DNA of 15,136 nucleotides from Syntrophaceae bacterium UBA4059 (GCA_002382045.1 DFZJ01000001.1:1-15136), one strand, 5' to 3'. Positions 7,992-14,638 are shown, counted from the stretch's first letter. Notes: generated from the sequence alone by a model not told the origin. Translations and numbers: made by a program.

Positions 7992-8288
7992 TTGTTTAGG
8001 GAAAAAAGGGGACCCTTTTTTATTCAGGCGCTGCGGAATAAGAAGCTGATTCTGGATAGTCCTGCAATCGATGAAGACACAATTGATCCGCGTCCGCTTA
8101 CCGTGGTTGAGGCTATGAAGGAACTGCAGGAAGTACGAGCCGTTCCTGTTCAGGTGCATTCCACCACGATGTGGGTGCGCACGGATATTTGCGGAAACGC
8201 TCATAAACTGCTTTCAGCTGTCGGCCTTAAACCGCCTCCCAAGATACTTCGTCTTATAAAAAATGAAAATGTAGTGGCACAAACTTGA
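7992..8288 (+). pseudogene. C-terminal transposase remnant (IS1634/IS4-like)
   Basis: An open frame of about 98 codons with no credible start (a TTG without a ribosome site) and no N-terminal catalytic domain. Its C-terminal two thirds, with LTVVEAMKELQEVRAVPVQV, WVRTDICGNAHKLLSAVGL and KPPPKIL, resembles the extreme C-terminus of IS1634-type DDE transposases, which end in a strand-helix unit (EVLEEL..I.AV.V...) and a LGLKPP-like motif. The catalytic domain is absent, so the element is dead. The attribution rests on motif memory and is moderate. The frame starts at a palindrome (8002-8021), which may mark the breakpoint. Confidence 0.48.
8002..8021. repeat. A/T-flanked palindrome at the head of the transposase remnant
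   Basis: AAAAAAGGG (8002-8010), two bases, then CCCTTTTTT (8013-8021): a 9-bp perfect inverted repeat. It would form a short hairpin ending in a run of T on the plus strand, like an intrinsic terminator. It sits inside the first codons of the open remnant frame, which supports that frame being a fragment rather than a gene. Confidence 0.5.
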
Positions 8289-8462
8289 TCTGCGTCTGTA
8301 ACTCGCCATTTTTACTGAATATTATTTTTTTAACTGTCAAAGTCGGGAATTAGTAGAGGATATCTTGCGAAAATAATAGGCGGAGAGTCAGTGTAAATAC
8401 TGGAGTCACCCATTAAAAAAGATAAGAGGAATTTCGGCGATAAACCTCAACAAAAGAAAAGT

Positions 8463-8490
8463 CTGGATGCCGACGGAAGCCGGCATCCAG
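8463..8490. repeat. REP-like palindrome
   Basis: CTGGATGCCG (8463-8472) and CGGCATCCAG (8481-8490) are perfect 10-bp inverted arms around an 8-nt loop. The CTGGATNCC...CATCCAG core resembles dispersed extragenic palindromes seen in many proteobacterial genomes. It has no T-tract, but such a stable hairpin could protect or end transcripts. Confidence 0.7.
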
Positions 8491-8505
8491 AAATCAATAA
8501 TAATA

Positions 8506-8541
8506 CTGGATTCCGGGTCGCGCTTCGCTTGCACGGAATGA
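8506..8541. repeat. GGATTCC-type dispersed repeat
   Basis: The stretch opens with CTGGATTCCG and closes with CGGAATGAC, with ATTCCG/CGGAAT arms (8510-8515, 8534-8539) and an inner GCG-CTT-CGC mini-stem. This CTGGATTCC...GGAATGAC layout is a familiar dispersed palindrome class. It stands 15 bp from the preceding palindrome, so the two may form one composite unit. Confidence 0.55.
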
Positions 8542-8553
8542 CAAAAGGGCCAT

Positions 8554-8568
8554 GGCGACAAAGTCGCC
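8554..8568. repeat. Short perfect hairpin
   Basis: GGCGAC, AAA, GTCGCC: a 6-bp perfect stem with a 3-nt loop, part of the palindrome-rich block downstream of the lipid operon. Confidence 0.5.
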
Positions 8569-8663
8569 CGTGAAGGGCAATGCTGATGAACCGCCGCCTG
8601 CCACCTCGCGTGACCTTCAGGTTATCAGGTGGTGAACCGCGGCTGTGTCACCCGCAGGGGCAT

Positions 8664-8708
8664 GAACCGCTGAACATTGAACCGTTGAATCCTGAACCGC
8701 TGAACCTT
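8664..8708. repeat. Three tandem 15-bp repeats
   Basis: The units GAACCGCTGAACATT (8664-8678), GAACCGTTGAATCCT (8679-8693) and GAACCGCTGAACCTT (8694-8708) share a GAACCGYTGAAY core and lie end to end, finishing two bases before the stop codon of the last radical SAM gene. A further TGAACCGC occurs at 8633-8640. This is a microsatellite-like array with diverged copies; no function is evident. Confidence 0.75.
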
Positions 8709-8710
8709 GT

Positions 8711-9706
8711 TTACCACGGGATTAACCGGTAGAGTTTAGCGAACATTTCATAAACTTCAATCCAGTTCTGCATATCCCGGGTTGTATTCATGTGCTCACG
8801 CTTGTTGACCATCACCCAGCTCATGTGCGCCGCGCCGTCTTTGCAGGTGGCGCAATCCCGTGTGGCGGACGTGCAGCAGCGATGAACCGTCTGCAAATCG
8901 GCAGCCCAGCGGTAAAAATGAATCAGCCGGCGCACGGGCGGCTGCCGGTTATCCAGGGATTCCGTGACGGACGGACATTCGCGCCAGCCGAAACGCCGTC
9001 CTAACATCATCCCGGTGGTAATCACTTCATGATAATACTTACTGGAAATGATGGTTTGCGGATAATGATCTAACATCTCGTCCATCTCAGCGCGCAGGTC
9101 CGCAAGTTCGCCCTGCCGCCAGGAAAATCCATCCACGCTTTCATCGTTGGAAAGAAGCTGCAGATGCACTTTCAACCCGACATCGACAATGCGTTTTATG
9201 ACCGGTTCGATTTTTCCCACCTGCTTAGGGGTGACGGTATATAGATAATAGGTATAAGGGTCACCTTCATAATTTTTGCTGGACACGGCAAAGGTATCTT
9301 TCCCCCTCAGGACCTTTTCGTCTTCACCCCCGCCCCACAGAGAAATGCCCACCATCATGTCCGGAAATTTATCCCGGGGCACTTTAATCAGGCCATTGGT
9401 CGCGCAGTAAGTGGGCAGCCGCTGATAGAAAGCCTCAAGCCTGTCCATGCACAGCGTCGGTTCGCCGCCGATCAGAATCGCCAGATTCACGCCGCGGGCT
9501 TTTTCGCGGTCGATGAACCCTTCCCATTTTTTAATATCCATCTCTTCCGTCACGTGATGTTCACCGGAAGAAAAAAAGAAGCATCCCTTGCAACGCAAAT
9601 TACAGCGGTTGGTCAAATCATAGATAGAGCTGCGAATGTTAAGACTGGCAATCCGTCGATAACGATCCCGCCAGTCAGAATCCAAAAGCGCGCTAATGGT
9701 TTTCAT
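8711..9706 (-). CDS. Radical SAM protein with C-terminal Cys cluster (paralogue B)
   Basis: A 331-aa radical SAM enzyme. The [4Fe-4S]/SAM motif is CNLRCKGC (Cys35, Cys39, Cys42), followed by a GGEP-type SAM-binding motif (ILIGGEPT, 78-84), a CATNG strand end and a GISLWGG strand. Near the C-terminus are Cys244 and CC-X6-C-X2-C (Cys277, 278, 285, 288), which could bind an auxiliary iron-sulfur cluster as in SPASM/twitch-type enzymes. It is paralogous to the gene 42 bp upstream: same N-terminal layout (SSIYDLTNRCN versus STYDMSNRCN), same cysteine cluster, similar C-terminal helix. Start: ATG at 9706 with AAGGA nine bases ahead. It is the last gene of the operon. The reaction is unknown; the context of two ACPs and two dehydratase-fold proteins suggests an acyl chain or lipid substrate, which is inference only. 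Confidence 0.88.
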   Translation of the reverse strand: MKTISALLDSDWRDRYRRIASLNIRSSIYDLTNRCNLRCKGCFFFSSGEHHVTEEMDIKKWEGFIDREKARGVNLAILIGGEPTLCMDRLEAFYQRLPTYCATNGLIKVPRDKFPDMMVGISLWGGGEDEKVLRGKDTFAVSSKNYEGDPYTYYLYTVTPKQVGKIEPVIKRIVDVGLKVHLQLLSNDESVDGFSWRQGELADLRAEMDEMLDHYPQTIISSKYYHEVITTGMMLGRRFGWRECPSVTESLDNRQPPVRRLIHFYRWAADLQTVHRCCTSATRDCATCKDGAAHMSWVMVNKREHMNTTRDMQNWIEVYEMFAKLYRLIPW

Positions 9707-9748
9707 TTATCATGGTCCTTCCGTGCATTTCCAGACTGCTTTGCACCA

Positions 9749-10834
9749 TCAAGCCTTACTCACGGCCGCCCCCGGCGGACTGATGATCTCCGTACAAAGA
9801 TTTTTTCCTTTTTCGTACCCCATCACCCAAACCGCCAGATAAGTATCGACATAATCCAACCAGGATTGAAAGGCGGCATGCGAGTTCACGTGACGATACA
9901 GGCGCGCCGTCACCACCGCGGAGCCGGCTGCATAATGACGGCAGTCATCACAATCCGTATCCGGCACACAGCAGGCAACGGACCGATCCCAGTTTAAGTC
10001 CGTCCGGTACTGGCGGAAGGAGCGCCCCAAACCGATATCCTGTGAGGCATTACAGCGGGGGTAGGAACAGCCAAACAGATCATGCAGTCCTTTTTCGCCG
10101 GTATGCGCAACGGCGTTATAGGCCGAAAAAAGAACCTGCTCCGGATACTGATTCAAAAGCGTGATCATCGCTTGACGAGCCCGGAGCAACGATTCGCTAT
10201 CATGTCGCAGCGGCCCCGCATAACCTACGGGAGAGGAAAACATATTAAACGTCAGTTTGCAGCCATGCGCGGTAAGATCGGCCGCCACTTCATTTACTTC
10301 ATCAATATTATCCCGCGTAAACGTATAGACAAAGACTGCCCGGGGATCATCTTTGTAATTTTCAATCTGTTTTTTTAAAAGATTTTTAGCTTTCCTTGTT
10401 TGGAAACTGGTTTCATCATTTCCCCAGACGGAGATATGAATTTTATACCCGACCGATTCCGGTATTTTCTTAAAACCGTTGGTGGCGATGCTCCCCAGCG
10501 GCATTTCGGAATAGCAGACCTCCAGCAACTCCGGCGCCAGCGACGGCTCCGCACCCGCCAGAACAACATACGTAATGCCGCGCGCCTTTTCCGCCTGCAT
10601 CAGCGCACGCCAGTCTTCGGGTGACAGATTCTCCACGGCAAACTGCTTGTCACCCTCAAAATAATAGCAGCCGTCACAACGGATATTGCAACGGTTGCTC
10701 ATGTCGTAGGTTGATTCCCGCAGAAAAAAATACTTTCGCACTTTCTCCCAGCGCGCCCGGACATCCGGACTGGCCAGCAGATCGGAAAATCTCGGTTTCT
10801 CTGATGGATCGAATGTTTTATTGTTTGTCATCAT
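9749..10834 (-). CDS. Radical SAM protein with C-terminal Cys cluster (paralogue A)
   Basis: A 361-aa radical SAM enzyme with CNIRCDGC (Cys49, Cys53, Cys56), an altered SAM-binding motif VLAGAEPS (91-98, Ala in place of the second Gly of GGEP), an ATNG strand end and HISVWGND. Its C-terminal third carries Cys256, Cys261, and CC-X5-C-X2-C (Cys288, 289, 295, 298), two more cysteines than its paralogue has there, so it may hold one or more auxiliary clusters. It lies 21 bp after an ACP gene and 42 bp before paralogue B. The start is ATG at 10834 or the adjacent ATG at 10831; the ribosome site is weak (AAGGG is 18 bases up), so translation may depend on coupling. The substrate is unknown; the operon points to an ACP-bound or lipid acyl group. 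Confidence 0.88.
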   Translation of the reverse strand: MMTNNKTFDPSEKPRFSDLLASPDVRARWEKVRKYFFLRESTYDMSNRCNIRCDGCYYFEGDKQFAVENLSPEDWRALMQAEKARGITYVVLAGAEPSLAPELLEVCYSEMPLGSIATNGFKKIPESVGYKIHISVWGNDETSFQTRKAKNLLKKQIENYKDDPRAVFVYTFTRDNIDEVNEVAADLTAHGCKLTFNMFSSPVGYAGPLRHDSESLLRARQAMITLLNQYPEQVLFSAYNAVAHTGEKGLHDLFGCSYPRCNASQDIGLGRSFRQYRTDLNWDRSVACCVPDTDCDDCRHYAAGSAVVTARLYRHVNSHAAFQSWLDYVDTYLAVWVMGYEKGKNLCTEIISPPGAAVSKA

Positions 10835-10855
10835 AGAAATGTCTGATTTTTACCC

Positions 10856-11128
10856 TTAGTGCTTCGCGGCAAGCTTCTCTTCTATGTATTCACAAATAAG
10901 ACGCACCGTTTTTAACTTGGGATAATCATCTTCATCAATAACAATCTTGTATTCATCCTGCAAAACCAGCGCGATGGTTGCCAAATCCATGCTGTCGATA
11001 CCCAGTTCATCCACCAGATCCATCTCCGGATTAAAGGTATCCGGCGTGATGTCTTCCAGCTTAAGCTCGTCGATAATGATTTCGGCTACATGCCGCACAA
11101 TGCCCATTTTGTCCTTGCTTTCAGGCAT
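10856..11128 (-). CDS. Acyl carrier protein 1
   Basis: A 90-aa acidic acyl carrier protein. The phosphopantetheine attachment motif is ELGIDSMDLA with Ser46, preceded by the usual acidic helix-2 lead (MDLVDELG) and followed by a hydrophobic helix and a YIEEKL C-terminal helix. Start: ATG at 11128, six bases after AAAGGAGG; an in-frame GTG at 11134 abuts that ribosome site and cannot be the start. It carries acyl intermediates as thioesters and needs a 4'-phosphopantetheinyl transferase (none in the window). It sits 30 bp after the FabZ-like gene and 21 bp before the radical SAM pair. The operon has a second, quite different ACP, so the two may serve different enzymes or chains. Confidence 0.93.
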   Translation of the reverse strand: MPESKDKMGIVRHVAEIIIDELKLEDITPDTFNPEMDLVDELGIDSMDLATIALVLQDEYKIVIDEDDYPKLKTVRLICEYIEEKLAAKH

Positions 11129-11134
11129 TCCCAC

Positions 11135-11142
11135 CCTCCTTT
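11135..11142 (-). promoter_or_regulatory. Strong ribosome binding site deciding the ACP 1 start
   Basis: AAAGGAGG on the minus strand, with a 6-nt spacer (GTGGGA) to the ATG at 11128. The overlapping GTG codon at 11134 touches the site directly, so the ATG is preferred. Confidence 0.75.
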
Positions 11143-11158
11143 TAAACTTTTTTGTTTC

Positions 11159-11551
11159 TTATCTTTTTGTCACGGTCATAAGACCGCTGCAAACGATAGT
11201 TTCCTTAACAAACACTTTAAAATTACACAATATTTCTTCTGGCCCATCTTCTTGGGTCAGATTCAGAAGCAGCGTTTCTCCCGGCCGGACAGGACCTGTG
11301 AATCTTATTCTTTTCAGAGAAGAAATTTTGATGGATTTTCCCTGATCCCCTGCCTTGCTCAAAATAGCTTCATAAACGGTATGCAGCAAAGCGATACCCG
11401 GCAAGATCGGCTCACCCGGGAAATGCCCGGTAAACCAGATGGAATCCCCGGGCACATCAACACGGGCATCCAGCGTATTGGACGTTATCCGCTGAACTTC
11501 ATTTAGCAATTTCCATCGATTTGTCAAAACATCCCACCCCGAAAGCTTCAT
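11159..11551 (-). CDS. FabZ-like hot-dog dehydratase with altered active site
   Basis: A 130-aa single hot-dog protein like beta-hydroxyacyl-ACP dehydratase FabZ: the strand into the central helix reads TGHFPGEPILPGIALLHTVYEA. The catalytic His is His43 (HFPG). The second catalytic residue of FabZ (Glu, 14 residues after the His) or FabA (Asp at the same spacing) is here His57. The C-terminal sheet includes IRFTGPVRPGETLLL, matching the family's core strand. The protein is shorter at both ends than many FabZ proteins. It may be a dehydratase with changed chemistry, an inactive partner, or a thioester-binding or hydrolysing hot-dog protein. Start: ATG at 11551 with a weak site (GAGACG). It follows the NodB gene after an 88-bp A/T-rich gap and precedes ACP 1 by 30 bp. 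Confidence 0.85.
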   Translation of the reverse strand: MKLSGWDVLTNRWKLLNEVQRITSNTLDARVDVPGDSIWFTGHFPGEPILPGIALLHTVYEAILSKAGDQGKSIKISSLKRIRFTGPVRPGETLLLNLTQEDGPEEILCNFKVFVKETIVCSGLMTVTKR

Positions 11552-11639
11552 TTATACGTCTCATGCGTCAAGGGCTCAACCCTATATCATTATTTAATTT
11601 TTCAATCAAAATTTTTTTCTCCCACCCACCATTAATTAA

Positions 11640-12479
11640 TTATTTCAAAGAAAAACCGTTTATTTTTGCAACTCCAGATTCATCCAGATTCATCAGTTTC
11701 TTTCCGATCAGTTCGGACAGCGGCACGATACGCAATCCCCTGTCCACAATGCCTTTCAGAATTTTTTCAAATTCAAGCCATAAAACATCATCATCTTCAC
11801 CCCTTCGCGGTGGCTTGTCATGCAGAAGAATGATATCATCACCCTTGACTTTTTTCAGAATCCGCACGGCCATATTTTTAACGCGCCTGTTACCCGCGTC
11901 TCGCGCCCGGCAGCTGAAGGTTACGCAAAACAATTCCAACCGCTTGAGAATAGAGGGAAGTTTAGGATTGATAATGCCGACCGGCGGACGAAAAGCCAGC
12001 GCATCAATCCCCATTTTTTGCAACACACGTCTGGCCTCATCAACTTCACGAAAAAGCGTACGATAACTCTTCATCATCACAAAGGGATCATGGCTATAGG
12101 AATGATTGCCGATGCTGTGCCCCCGACGGATAATTTCAGAGATGATATCCGGAAATCGTGCGGCATTGACGCCTGTCACAAAAAACGTCGCCTTGACATC
12201 ATGCCGGTCAAGCAAATCGAGAATCCTGAGCGTTGTAAATTCAGAAGGCCCGTCGTCAAAAGTAAGGGCTACATCATTTTTCCCCGTATCACCCCGGCTG
12301 ATGACCTGCCCCAGAAAGTTTGTCCCCGGGAAAAAACAGGCACTTACGCACATAACGACATAAAAAAGCGCCATGGCAACCGAAAGCAGTGGATAGATAA
12401 AAAAAGCCGCAAAGGCGGCCATCAGCAAAATGATACCGGTAGACTCCGCCCGGCTCATGTTCTGCAGTTTTTTTTTCAT
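11640..12479 (-). CDS. Membrane-anchored NodB polysaccharide deacetylase
   Basis: A 279-aa protein with a hydrophobic N-terminal anchor (about 13-50, one or two helices) and a NodB carbohydrate esterase 4 domain. Motif 1 is TFDDGP (73-78, catalytic and metal Asp), motif 2 HSIGNHSYSH (121-130, metal ligands His126 and His130), motif 3 RPPVG (164-168), and motif 5 ILLHD (217-221). The usual motif 4 Trp is not obvious (SCRARDAGN). It should remove N- or O-acetyl groups from a sugar-containing substrate at the periplasmic face; in this operon that could be a glycolipid or the head of the lipid product. Start: ATG at 12479, which overlaps the stop of the upstream radical SAM gene (ATGA), so the two are translationally coupled; a GTG at 12497 is less likely. 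Confidence 0.9.
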   Translation of the reverse strand: MKKKLQNMSRAESTGIILLMAAFAAFFIYPLLSVAMALFYVVMCVSACFFPGTNFLGQVISRGDTGKNDVALTFDDGPSEFTTLRILDLLDRHDVKATFFVTGVNAARFPDIISEIIRRGHSIGNHSYSHDPFVMMKSYRTLFREVDEARRVLQKMGIDALAFRPPVGIINPKLPSILKRLELFCVTFSCRARDAGNRRVKNMAVRILKKVKGDDIILLHDKPPRRGEDDDVLWLEFEKILKGIVDRGLRIVPLSELIGKKLMNLDESGVAKINGFSLK

Positions 12480-13828
12480 GAGATGAGATACTCCCACAAT
12501 GGCCCTGTATGTCCCCGTCCATAGAGCCTCGGTAAAATACGGGTCGCTTTGCTTTCACCCGCGCCGATAAGCCAGTTTTGCCGGCCATTGGCATGCGCCT
12601 CCACTTTTTTCAGAATTTCGATGTCGGAGATAAAAGGAGACCGGTAGAAAACCGGTTCAATAAGATTCTGCGAGGCGCTGATCTGGCCTTCGCGGAGCGC
12701 CGTATCGTACAAAGCCGTATGCGGGTAAATGCGGATGCCGCAAAAAAAGAAAAATACAGCGCGTTCCAGTTGATCAACGCCGTTTAAGGTGTCCTGCAGC
12801 GTGTCTTCGTTTTCACCGGGCCCGCCCAGCAGGAAATAATGGGCGGTATGCAAACCAGCCGCCAGGGCGCTTTGATGAGCCTGGAAAACATCGGCGGAAG
12901 CAAAAGGTTTTTGCAGGTTCGTCAGCATGGTGTCACACATCGACTCCGTGCCGAATTCCACATGCGTGAGTCCTGCCGCAGCCAGCTTTTTGTAATAATC
13001 ATCCGGAGGAACCGTGGGAGCAAAAAAACCTCCCCAGGGGATGGAAATCCCCGCTTCCTTAAAAGCCCCGGCCACTTGCAGGCTATGCTCGTAGCTGGCG
13101 TTAAAAGCGGAATCGGTCAAGAAAATGTATTGAGCGCCGGCTTGCTGTAACCCGCGGGCCTGTTTTGCCATTTCTTCAGGAGCGAAAAACCGCATTTGGC
13201 GGCCTTCAATGTGAGGGTAAGTGCAGTAGCTGCATCGAAACGGACAGCCTCTTTTGGTTTGTAAATTAAGCATGCCTCCGTAGGACCGGTAATATTTGAC
13301 ATGCGCGGCATCCGGTTCAAACGCCCGATGCATATCGCCATCCCAGACCTGGTAAGGAACCGTTTGTGAAAGTTTTGTAACGATACCCGGAAGGGCTGTG
13401 ACATCGGTCTTATTTTCCAGCCCGTGAAGGAGAGCAGGCAACCTCTCTCCTTCTCCGGCGATACCGTAATCCGCATCCAGTGCGCGGACAAACTCCACAG
13501 GAAAAATCGTGTAACCGCTCCCACCCAGAATGAGTATGGCTGGCGAATTCTGCCGGATCACGGCGACCAGATCCTGATAATCGGACAGAAAACCCCGGCT
13601 GTTGATCGTGTCTGTATTGTCAATATTGCGGATGGAAAGGCCGATATAATCCGGCGCATATCCACGGATTTGTTCCCCCAGCGTTTCCAGGGAGGCAAAA
13701 TCATTCATGTCCAGGATTTCAGTTTCATAGTGGGCACGGAGTGCGCCCGCCACATAATCAAGCCCCAGCGGATAAACCGGATAGGGCTTCTTCATTATAT
13801 TGGCGGAGATCAGCAATACTTTTTTCAT
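12476..13828 (-). CDS. B12-binding-type radical SAM enzyme (lipid-cluster associated)
   Basis: A 450-aa protein. Residues 1-150 form a cobalamin-binding-like Rossmann domain (KKVLLISANIMKKPYPVYP, ILGGSGYTIFP, YGIAGEGE); there is no DxHxxG motif, so cobalamin, if bound, is base-off without a His ligand, or the domain has lost it. The radical SAM core follows: RGCPFRCSYC (Cys195, Cys199, Cys202), VEFGTES, HYFLLGGPGE with the family GGPGE motif, then a C-terminal extension. The layout is the BchE-like class, whose members carry out methylations, cyclisations and ring closures; subfamily members near ACP and fatty-acid-synthase-like genes are known in lipid clusters. It overlaps the NodB gene by 4 bp. 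Its ribosome site is weak (GAGAA) and it lies 89 bp after ACP 2, past a palindrome. Confidence 0.9.
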   Translation of the reverse strand: MKKVLLISANIMKKPYPVYPLGLDYVAGALRAHYETEILDMNDFASLETLGEQIRGYAPDYIGLSIRNIDNTDTINSRGFLSDYQDLVAVIRQNSPAILILGGSGYTIFPVEFVRALDADYGIAGEGERLPALLHGLENKTDVTALPGIVTKLSQTVPYQVWDGDMHRAFEPDAAHVKYYRSYGGMLNLQTKRGCPFRCSYCTYPHIEGRQMRFFAPEEMAKQARGLQQAGAQYIFLTDSAFNASYEHSLQVAGAFKEAGISIPWGGFFAPTVPPDDYYKKLAAAGLTHVEFGTESMCDTMLTNLQKPFASADVFQAHQSALAAGLHTAHYFLLGGPGENEDTLQDTLNGVDQLERAVFFFFCGIRIYPHTALYDTALREGQISASQNLIEPVFYRSPFISDIEILKKVEAHANGRQNWLIGAGESKATRILPRLYGRGHTGPLWEYLIS

Positions 13829-13871
13829 GAAAACATCATTCTCATGGCAGTCGTGAAGGGATAGTGTTATC

Positions 13872-13922
13872 AGTAGGGAACGGCCTTGCCACCCAAACGG
13901 GTGGTCGCGACTGTTCCCTACT
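13872..13922. repeat. Nested palindrome inside the operon, overlapping an ACP stop codon
   Basis: Outer arms AGTAGGGAAC (13872-13881) and GTTCCCTACT (13913-13922) are a perfect 10-bp inverted repeat; inner arms CCACCC (13889-13894) and GGGTGG (13899-13904) form a 6-bp stem with an AAAC loop. The element looks like a mobile extragenic palindrome. Its right end holds the TAG stop (13918-13920) of the ACP 2 gene, so insertion may have set that C-terminus. In the mRNA it would be a stable hairpin between ACP 2 and the B12-type radical SAM gene; with no T-tract it is not a standard terminator. Confidence 0.8.
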
Positions 13923-14187
13923 TGGACGTCTTGGCCTGCAGAATGAAAGTTGCCAGAGCGCGAACCGAGGCAAATACCTTGGCGCCCAGTTCCTTGCTCT
14001 CAATTTTAACGCCATAATCCTTTTCAATCATCATGACCAGTTCCAGCACATCGATGGAATCAATGCCCGTATCACCGCCGACCAACTGATCATCATCCTT
14101 AATATCTGCAGGGGTCACATCCAGCAATCCCAGTGTTGCAATGATTTTAACTTTCAGTTCACCAATGATTTCTTCTACTGTGCTCAT
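13918..14187 (-). CDS. Acyl carrier protein 2
   Basis: An 89-aa acyl carrier protein with attachment motif TGIDSIDVLELV (Ser44) and the usual helix pattern (VEEIIGELKVKIIATLGL, then the loop DDQLVGGDTGIDS, then MIEKDYGVKI, and a final helix VRALATFIL). It differs clearly from ACP 1 (GGDTGIDS versus VDELGIDS). Start: ATG at 14187, six bases after GAGG; an in-frame TTG at 14199 lies ahead of that site and is unlikely. It follows the small membrane-protein gene by 45 bp. The last few residues and the stop codon fall in a palindrome (13872-13922), so the native C-terminus may have been altered. Confidence 0.92.
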   Translation of the reverse strand: MSTVEEIIGELKVKIIATLGLLDVTPADIKDDDQLVGGDTGIDSIDVLELVMMIEKDYGVKIESKELGAKVFASVRALATFILQAKTSK

Positions 14188-14232
14188 GAAATACCTCAAT
14201 ATTTTGATTTAGTGCTAAAAACTCTTCAAACC

Positions 14233-14628
14233 CTACATTTTTTTGTCCGAAGCAGCCCTGATAAGTTCCCCGACATCATCGCCGAGAATTTTTGTAAGTG
14301 CAACCCGAACCACCCAGCGGCACAACACCTGGAAATATTTTTTTCCCGCCATTTTGATGCCGATGAAAAAGAGAATAGTGGAAAGGGCATAAATCACGGC
14401 CCCGCCGATAACACCCAGCAGCGGTCTTCTGATCGAAGCCGCATAGACGCCCAGCGCAAGAACCGTCGGCATGCCGATGGCATAGCTGAAGGCAACCAGG
14501 ATGAGGCCGATAATCATCGACGGCGTCGGTTTTTCCCGGATGGCCGACAGATCAGCGCGATCCTCAATGGCGGCTTTGCAATATGGCTTACAGGCAAAAT
14601 AAACAGCCGATTTCTTAATGATGTTCAA
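14233..14628 (-). CDS. Small membrane protein of the lipid operon
   Basis: About 131 aa, not recognised. It starts with a basic, Cys-containing segment (KKSAVYFACKPYCKAA), then a charged stretch with IREKPTPS, then hydrophobic segments MIIGLILVAFSYAIGM, VLALGVYAAS and GVIGGAVIYALSTILFFIGI, and a basic C-terminal tail with KKYFQVLCRWVVRVALTKIL. Two or three membrane helices are likely. Position between fabA and ACP 2 on the same strand puts it in the operon; a membrane platform or partner for the acyl pathway is possible but is a guess. Start: no ATG in the usable frame; TTG at 14628 is 10 bp after the fabA stop, with AAAGG 13 bases up, so translation is probably coupled to fabA. A longer in-frame reading from 14775 would overlap the fabA coding sequence by 137 bp and has a poor N-terminus. 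Confidence 0.7.
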   Translation of the reverse strand: MNIIKKSAVYFACKPYCKAAIEDRADLSAIREKPTPSMIIGLILVAFSYAIGMPTVLALGVYAASIRRPLLGVIGGAVIYALSTILFFIGIKMAGKKYFQVLCRWVVRVALTKILGDDVGELIRAASDKKM

Positions 14629-14638
14629 AACCTGTTCT

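Larger units (their letters stand above)
8289..8710. other. Gene-free, repeat-rich stretch downstream of the lipid operon
   Basis: About 420 bp without a plausible gene on either strand. It holds an A/T-rich left part (8289-8455), then a run of palindromes: a 10-bp-arm hairpin at 8463-8490, a GGATTCC-type element at 8506-8541, a short hairpin at 8554-8568, a nested imperfect inverted repeat with outer arms CCACCT/AGGTGG at 8601-8632, and a triple 15-bp tandem repeat ending two bases before the stop of the last operon gene. This mix is typical of dispersed extragenic repeats accumulating between operons. Confidence 0.6.
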
